Shown: piece after piece, positions 24,603-29,199 of the stretch | Layout of the letters: every line of letters begins with the position of its first letter | Numbering within the stretch: position 1 is the stretch's first letter | Assembly (NCBI GenBank): GCA_964436865.1 | Contig: CAYTFK010000051.1 | Span: 1 to 29,199 of the forward strand | From: JAXGPP01 sp964436865 | GTDB taxonomy: Bacteria > Planctomycetota > Planctomycetia > Pirellulales > Thermoguttaceae | Length of the DNA stretch: 29,199 nucleotides | Reading direction: 5' to 3' | Position numbers and translations under genes: made by a program | The notes under the pieces: generated by a model | Told to the model about the DNA's origin: nothing | Databases searched by the model: none | The model's input: only the letters and a program-made list of their open reading frames with translations

Positions 24603-25982
24603 ATGGAAAAGGCAGATCGCCAATCGAAGCATGCAGAGCGGCGCGTCGGTCGTCGCGGCTTTCTCTTGTTCGCGGGCCAGGCGGCCGTCGCGGCGGCCAC
24701 TGGCCATGTCGCGAGCAGTTGGGCGGCCGAAGCCCGCAGTGCAAGCGCGCAAGGGGCGACCGCTGCGGCCATGAAAAACGTGGAAAAGGCGCACCGCGAG
24801 TTGTGGCGGCGATTCGTCGATCCCAAGTGGTGCATCATCTACAATCACGCCGACTTGGAGGGCAACGTCGTTTTGCCGACCCCTGAGGAATGCCAGGCCG
24901 ACAAGCCCAACGCGTTGTCGTGGGACATCTCCATCAGCGACGGCGCGATGTTTGGTGGTTTCTACATGGATGCGGCTATCGACCGGTGGAGGATTACCCA
25001 TCAGGCCGAGGACCGCCAGAAGGTACGCCGCATCGCCGACGGTCTGATGAAGCTGGCCACCGTTGGACAGACGAAGGGCTTTGTCGCTCGGGGCCTGACC
25101 GCCAACGGAAGCGCTCACTACGCGCTCAGCTCGGAAGACCAGACGCTTCCCTGGTTGTACGGAATGTGGCGTTACTTGCGGAGCGAGATCCCAGCCGACA
25201 AGGAACGCCGCCTGATCATCGCCAAAATCGTCGAGATCGCGGAGGCCCTGCGCGGCCACGGGTGGAAGATCCCTGCGGACCGCCCGCCGTTCGATTTTCG
25301 CGGGTCCTTCGCAGCCATGTCCTGGTGGGGCGCACCGCGCTTACTCTTCCTGCTGAAGATGGCAGCCGACGTCAGCGGCGATAGACGTTGGGAGGAGCTT
25401 TACCAGCAGGCACTGGCCGAAAAGGTCCCGACCGGTAAGCCGAACCGGCTGGAGATCTGCGCCAACGGCATGATCTCTCATCAGCCGTATCACACCTGGA
25501 CGGCCACTCCCGGAGTGATCGGCCTGCGCGGACTCTGGGAACTGGAAAGCGATCAAACGTTGAAGGCCGCGTATGAGCAGGGGCTCAAAACCAGCGCGGG
25601 GGTCGCCGAGCAGAACCTGCCTCTGGCTCTGCGGTTCGACAATGACGACCGGCGCACGTTCCTCCTCGACTGGCGAGTGCTGAACACCGTGTGGCGCGAA
25701 CAGAAAACGGTCACCGAGGCTGTAACGCTGGCCCAAGAGCAACTCCGCCTGCTGGATTCTCTCTCGCCGCGGCGGGTCTACGAGGTGCAGTTGATGCGTG
25801 AACCGATCTTCGCGGCCTGGGTCATAACGCTCTGCCCCGATCCGGCGGTCGTGCGCCCGCACGTGCCGGCGATCCTCGAGACAATCGCCCACTACGACTA
25901 CGAACGGTTGTACCTTTCGCAGTTCTTCCCAGTCGAAGCGGCCTATTATCGGCTGAAGCTGGCTGGGTTGGTGGCAGCATAG
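24603..25982 (+). CDS. Tat-exported alpha-helical protein of unknown function
   Basis: This 459-residue protein has a twin-arginine-like signal (RRVGRRGFLLFAG, residues about 13-25, then Ala-rich). The mature part is largely helical with repeating aromatic motifs: SWDISISDGAMFGGFY, DQTLPWLYGMWRY, SWWGAPRLLFLLKMA and AWVITLCPDP. Such spacing suggests an (alpha/alpha)6 toroid, as in many glycoside hydrolases, lyases and unsaturated glucuronyl hydrolases. I cannot identify catalytic residues with confidence. The ATG at 24603 has GAGGAG 6 bases upstream. Exported proteins are unusual inside an otherwise cytoplasmic sugar-catabolic operon, so it may act on oligosaccharides just before uptake. Family unrecognised. 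Confidence 0.75.
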   Translation: MEKADRQSKHAERRVGRRGFLLFAGQAAVAAATGHVASSWAAEARSASAQGATAAAMKNVEKAHRELWRRFVDPKWCIIYNHADLEGNVVLPTPEECQADKPNALSWDISISDGAMFGGFYMDAAIDRWRITHQAEDRQKVRRIADGLMKLATVGQTKGFVARGLTANGSAHYALSSEDQTLPWLYGMWRYLRSEIPADKERRLIIAKIVEIAEALRGHGWKIPADRPPFDFRGSFAAMSWWGAPRLLFLLKMAADVSGDRRWEELYQQALAEKVPTGKPNRLEICANGMISHQPYHTWTATPGVIGLRGLWELESDQTLKAAYEQGLKTSAGVAEQNLPLALRFDNDDRRTFLLDWRVLNTVWREQKTVTEAVTLAQEQLRLLDSLSPRRVYEVQLMREPIFAAWVITLCPDPAVVRPHVPAILETIAHYDYERLYLSQFFPVEAAYYRLKLAGLVAA

Positions 25983-26034
25983 GGGGCGAAGAAAACCACG
26001 ACAGAGATCAGGAGGCATTGCGAAAGGCCCTATC

Positions 26035-26826
26035 ATGAATTACCGCATTGTGTGGAAACCTTCTCCCGGATTCACGGCGTTGTCAAAACCCGGCGACGCC
26101 GGCATGAAGCACTTGAGTTTCGGCATGATCGCCCTCTCCAGCGGTCAGACGCATCGGCTGGAGGCTTGCGACCTGGAAACGGCGCTGGTGCTGCTCAAGG
26201 GCGCGGCCCTGGTCAGCGGCGGCGGACTGTCGCGGCAGGCGATCGGGCCACGAAACGATTTGTTTGGCGAGAAGCCGTGGACCGTGCTTTTGCCGGCCCG
26301 GAAGGCCTGCGATGTCGAGGCGACCGCCGACTGCGAGATCGCCGTGTGCCAAGCGCCTTCGACTCGGACCGGCCCGGCCCTGCTGATCCCGCCGGACAAG
26401 GTCAAGGAGGTCTCGCTAGGCAAACCCGGCTTTCAGCGGCGGGCACTGATGATGGTCACCGAGGAGGTCCCGGCCGACTACCTGTTCATCGGTGAGGCGA
26501 TCGTGCCTCCGGCCAATTGGGCCAGCTATCCGCCGCACCGGCACGACTATGACGACCTGCCGCACGAAGTCGACATGGAAGAGATCTACTACTTCCGCTT
26601 CGACCGGCCGCAGGGCTTCGGCATCCAGAAGCTCTACACCGACAACCGGTCGATCGACGAGACGTACACCGTCCAGGACCACCACACGGTGCTGATTCCC
26701 GAGGGCTACCATCCGGTCGCCACGGCTCCGGGTTACTCGATGTACTACCTGTGGGTGATGGCAGGGAAGAACCGGCGGTTCCTTTCCCGCCCGGATCCCG
26801 ATCACAGTTGGGTCGTGCAGGGCTGA
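26035..26826 (+). CDS. IolB-like isomerase (5-deoxy-glucuronate isomerase family)
   Basis: This 263-residue bicupin-type protein carries the IolB signature in its C-terminal half. It has metal-site residues His168 and His170 in PPHRHD, Glu182/Glu183 in MEEIYY, and His226 in EGYHPVATAPGY, followed by YYLWVMAG. IolB converts 5-deoxy-glucuronate to 2-deoxy-5-keto-gluconate in myo-inositol breakdown; KduI is the related uronate enzyme. AAAGG lies about 8 bases before the ATG. Only one base separates its stop from the kinase start. No IolD homologue is visible in the window, so the true substrate could be a different deoxy- or uronate sugar. Confidence 0.88.
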   Translation: MNYRIVWKPSPGFTALSKPGDAGMKHLSFGMIALSSGQTHRLEACDLETALVLLKGAALVSGGGLSRQAIGPRNDLFGEKPWTVLLPARKACDVEATADCEIAVCQAPSTRTGPALLIPPDKVKEVSLGKPGFQRRALMMVTEEVPADYLFIGEAIVPPANWASYPPHRHDYDDLPHEVDMEEIYYFRFDRPQGFGIQKLYTDNRSIDETYTVQDHHTVLIPEGYHPVATAPGYSMYYLWVMAGKNRRFLSRPDPDHSWVVQG

Positions 26827-26827
26827 T

Positions 26828-28357
26828 ATGGACGAACTGCTGTTGGGCATCGACATCGGCACCAGCGGCTGCAAGGTCACCGTCATCGACCGGCGCGGAA
26901 ATGTCGTCGATACGGCATTTGGCGAGTACCGCAACCTGCATCCGCATCCCGGTTGGTCGGAACAAGACCCGGATGACTGGTACCGAGTGGCGTCGGCACT
27001 GGTGCGCGGCATGCTGGCACGGGGCAAGTGCCGGCCCGAGCAAATCGCCGCATTGAGCCTCGACGGTTCGACCCACAACGCCGTGCTGGCCGACGCCGAC
27101 TTCCGCCCGTTGCGGCCGGCAATCATGTGGACCGATCAACGCAGCGCGGCACAGGCCGCGCGGCTCGAGGCGGAAGCCGGCGCGGAGATCTTCCGGATCG
27201 GTTATCAGAAGCCGTCGCCCACCTGGACGCTGCCGCAGCTCGTTTGGATTGCTGAGCACGATCCCGAAGCGTTCCGCCGCACGGCGCACATCCTTTTCAC
27301 CAAGGACTACGTGCGCCGCCAGTTGACTGGCACTTGGGAGACCGACCATATCGAGGCCCAGGGGAGCCTGCTGTACGATATGGCTGCGCGCCGCTGGTCC
27401 GACGATCTCTGCCGGCTGGCCCGCTTGCCGCCGAGCGTGCTGCCGCCGCTGGTCGCCCCAACCGACACCGTGGGCGCGGTCACCAGGCAGGCCGCCGCGG
27501 AGACCGGCCTTCGGGCGGGCACACCCGTGATCGCCGGGTGCTCCGATTCGGCCGTCGAAGACTACGCGGCCGGTGCGATCCGTCCGGGCCAGATGATCAT
27601 CAAGCTGGCGACGGCCGGCAACGTCAACGTGATGACCGCCGAGGCCCACCCGCATCCCCGCACGTTGACCTACTCGCACGTCATCCCGGGACTCTGGTAC
27701 ACGGTGACGGCCACCAATACCGCGGCCTCGGCCGAACGCTGGTTCCGCGACGTATTCTGCCAGCACGAGGTGGAGCGGGCGGCAAGCGCCGGCGTCAACG
27801 TGTACGGCGAACTGCACGAAGCGGCCCGGCGTGTCCCGCCGGGCGCCGAGGGCCTGTTCTTCCATCCCTATCTGCTGGGCGAGCGAAGCCCGTACTGGGA
27901 CGCCAACCTGCGCGGCAGCTTCGTGGGTGCCACGATGCGGCACGGAAAACCGCATTTCGTTCGCGCGCTGCTTGAAGGCGTCGCCTATTCGCTGCGGGAC
28001 TGCTACCGCACGATCGTCGACATGGAGTTGCCCGTCCACGAGATCCGGCTCATCGGCGGCGGCGCCAAGAGCGATCTGTGGACGCAGATCATCAGCGCCG
28101 TCTTTGCCCGCCCGGTCGTCCGCCCCGCTGGCTCCGATGCCAGTTTCGGCGCGGCCCTGTTGGCCGGCGTGGGCATCGGCCTGTTTGCCGATACGGTCGC
28201 AGCCGCCGAGCAATGCATTCACGTGCGCGAAGTCGTCGAACCCGATTCGCAATCGGTCGAGGTTTATGCCAGAATGTTTCCGCTGTACGGACGCATTCAC
28301 GATAGTCTGGCGCCTGTGTATGCGGAACTCTCGCAGTTGCTTCTGAAACCAGTTTGA
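26828..28357 (+). CDS. FGGY-family carbohydrate kinase (xylulokinase-like)
   Basis: This 509-residue cytoplasmic kinase transfers phosphate from ATP to a ketose. The N-terminal phosphate-binding loop GIDIGTSGCK (7-16) and the substrate-site motif MWTDQRS (100-106) are followed by GCSDSAVEDYAAGA, holding the candidate catalytic Asp. The C-terminal family signature is RLIGGGAKSDLWTQ, then ASFGAALLAG. Its length matches xylulokinase, and it best resembles XylB or unassigned FGGY kinases rather than glycerol kinase. It starts one base after the IolB-like stop and is followed by the Gfo/Idh/MocA gene after 12 bases. Which ketose it phosphorylates is not decidable; a product of the adjacent isomerase is likely. 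Confidence 0.92.
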   Translation: MDELLLGIDIGTSGCKVTVIDRRGNVVDTAFGEYRNLHPHPGWSEQDPDDWYRVASALVRGMLARGKCRPEQIAALSLDGSTHNAVLADADFRPLRPAIMWTDQRSAAQAARLEAEAGAEIFRIGYQKPSPTWTLPQLVWIAEHDPEAFRRTAHILFTKDYVRRQLTGTWETDHIEAQGSLLYDMAARRWSDDLCRLARLPPSVLPPLVAPTDTVGAVTRQAAAETGLRAGTPVIAGCSDSAVEDYAAGAIRPGQMIIKLATAGNVNVMTAEAHPHPRTLTYSHVIPGLWYTVTATNTAASAERWFRDVFCQHEVERAASAGVNVYGELHEAARRVPPGAEGLFFHPYLLGERSPYWDANLRGSFVGATMRHGKPHFVRALLEGVAYSLRDCYRTIVDMELPVHEIRLIGGGAKSDLWTQIISAVFARPVVRPAGSDASFGAALLAGVGIGLFADTVAAAEQCIHVREVVEPDSQSVEVYARMFPLYGRIHDSLAPVYAELSQLLLKPV

Positions 28358-28369
28358 AAGGACCGGGCC

Positions 28370-29199
28370 ATGCCGAGTTCGATGTCCCGCCGACAGTTCA
28401 TCGCTTCCGCGTCCGCCGCCGGCGCTCTGGGGAGTGTCGCCGCGTACTGGGTCGCCGGCACTCCGGCGCGGGCCGCGTCCTTCCGGGCGAAGAACGATCG
28501 TCCGCTGGTCGCGGCCATCGGCGTCGGCAGCCGTGGACTGCCCGACGTCCAGCAGGCGGCCCGTTTCGGCGATGTGGCCGCCGTCTGCGACGTGGACCTG
28601 GAACGGGCCCAAGAGGCCCGCGCGGTCCTGGGCGGCAAGGCCGCCGTCTTCCAGGACTATCGCAGACTGCTTGAAACGCGACCCGATATCGACGTGGTCA
28701 TCAACGGCACTCCCGACCATTGGCACACCGCCATCAATATCGCCGCCTGCCGCGCGGGCAAAGACGTGTATACGGAGAAGCCGCTCACGCTGACGATCGA
28801 GGAGGGACAGATCCTGCGGCGGGTAGTGCATGAGACGGGGAGGATCGTCCAGGTCGGTACCCAGCAGCGGAGCTCCCCGCATTTCCGCATCGCCTGCGAA
28901 CTGGTCCGCAACGGCCGCATCGGTCAGCTCCGGCAGGTCGCCGTGTTGTTGCCCTTCTATTCGTACAAGGGTGGTCCGTTCGCCGCCCAGCCGGTTCCTG
29001 CCGGTCTCGACTGGGACCTCTACCAGGGTCAGGCCCCCGAGCGGCCCTACTGCCGCGAGCGGACCCATTTCACGTTTCGTTTCTGGTCGGAATACGCGGG
29101 CGGGAAGATCACCGATTGGGGGCAGCACCACTTGGATATTGCCCACTGGGGCATGGGCCTGGAAGACAGCGGCCCGCTCGAGGTCGAGGCGAAGGGCTT
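28370..29199 (+). CDS. Tat-exported Gfo/Idh/MocA-family oxidoreductase, cut by the window end
   Basis: The frame is open from ATG 28370 to the last base (276 codons), so the C-terminus lies outside the window. AAAGGA lies 7 bases upstream. A Tat signal is present (SRRQFI, residues 6-11, then a hydrophobic Ala-rich stretch to about 37). A Rossmann fold begins AAIGVGSRGL (about 48-57), followed by VYTEKPLT (EKP 136-138). The fold continues to WDLYQGQAPERPY and GKITDWGQHHLDIAHWG, typical of planctomycete members of the family. It shares this layout with the protein at 6738-8156 but is clearly divergent in sequence. NAD(P)-dependent sugar oxidoreduction in the periplasm is inferred from family and signal. 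Confidence 0.88.
   Translation, partial: MPSSMSRRQFIASASAAGALGSVAAYWVAGTPARAASFRAKNDRPLVAAIGVGSRGLPDVQQAARFGDVAAVCDVDLERAQEARAVLGGKAAVFQDYRRLLETRPDIDVVINGTPDHWHTAINIAACRAGKDVYTEKPLTLTIEEGQILRRVVHETGRIVQVGTQQRSSPHFRIACELVRNGRIGQLRQVAVLLPFYSYKGGPFAAQPVPAGLDWDLYQGQAPERPYCRERTHFTFRFWSEYAGGKITDWGQHHLDIAHWGMGLEDSGPLEVEAKG

Noticed and set aside
26486..29146. Antisense open frame of 886 codons on the minus strand
   Set aside because: It runs opposite the IolB-like, FGGY kinase and Gfo/Idh/MocA genes, which have clear family motifs, ribosome sites and spacing. Long antisense frames are common in GC-rich genes, and its product is Arg-, Gly- and Asp-rich without family signatures.

Overview
The window is G+C-rich and densely coding. 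Its gene content suggests a heterotrophic Planctomycetota bacterium, perhaps a Pirellulales-type lineage. The supporting signs are Tat-exported Gfo/Idh/MocA oxidoreductases, a type I sulfatase, several URO-D-fold proteins among carbohydrate-active enzymes, a LacI/AraC hybrid (XylR-type) regulator, and a conserved hypothetical gene whose opening I recall from planctomycete genomes. The taxonomic call is inference. No mobile element, CRISPR array, rRNA or replication origin is visible.

Region 1 (1-5061, genes on the minus strand). A gene-poor left edge (1-513) holds several short inverted and direct repeats. It is followed, in transcription order, by a conserved hypothetical protein (5061-4318), an orphan zinc-finger anti-sigma-like protein (4206-3955), a 41-residue one-helix membrane peptide (3882-3757), a DUF2892 membrane protein (3605-3369), a cytochrome bd-family subunit I fused to a C-terminal cytochrome c domain (3152-1746), and a polytopic partner subunit (1662-514). 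The last two probably form an oxygen reductase that can take electrons from a c-type carrier.

Region 2 (5112-6725, plus strand). This holds an O6-alkylguanine-DNA alkyltransferase, an unrecognised 57-residue protein and tRNA-Arg(ACG). The tRNA has a near-consensus sigma-70 promoter about 90 bases upstream.

Region 3 (6738-19916, plus strand). Nine closely packed genes, two of them joined by 4-base ATGA overlaps, make up a glycan-degradation locus. They encode a Tat Gfo/Idh/MocA protein, a sulfatase, URO-D-like protein 1, a GH29 fucosidase with an F5/8-type C-terminal domain, URO-D-like protein 2, a tandem GH43-like protein, URO-D-like protein 3, a GH127 beta-L-arabinofuranosidase-like enzyme and a PL14-like lyase. 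The enzymes suggest a sulfated polymer containing L-fucose, L-arabinose and probably uronic acid. The three divergent URO-D-fold proteins inside the locus are the least explained part.

Region 4 (19969-29199). A XylR-type regulator on the minus strand diverges from a second plus-strand operon: TIM-barrel sugar isomerase/epimerase, transaldolase-like aldolase, L-fucose/L-arabinose isomerase-family protein, a Tat-exported helical protein of unknown function, an IolB-like isomerase, an FGGY sugar kinase, and a second Tat Gfo/Idh/MocA protein cut by the window end. This looks like the intracellular catabolic half: isomerisation, phosphorylation and cleavage of monosaccharides released by region 3, induced by a sugar sensed by the regulator.
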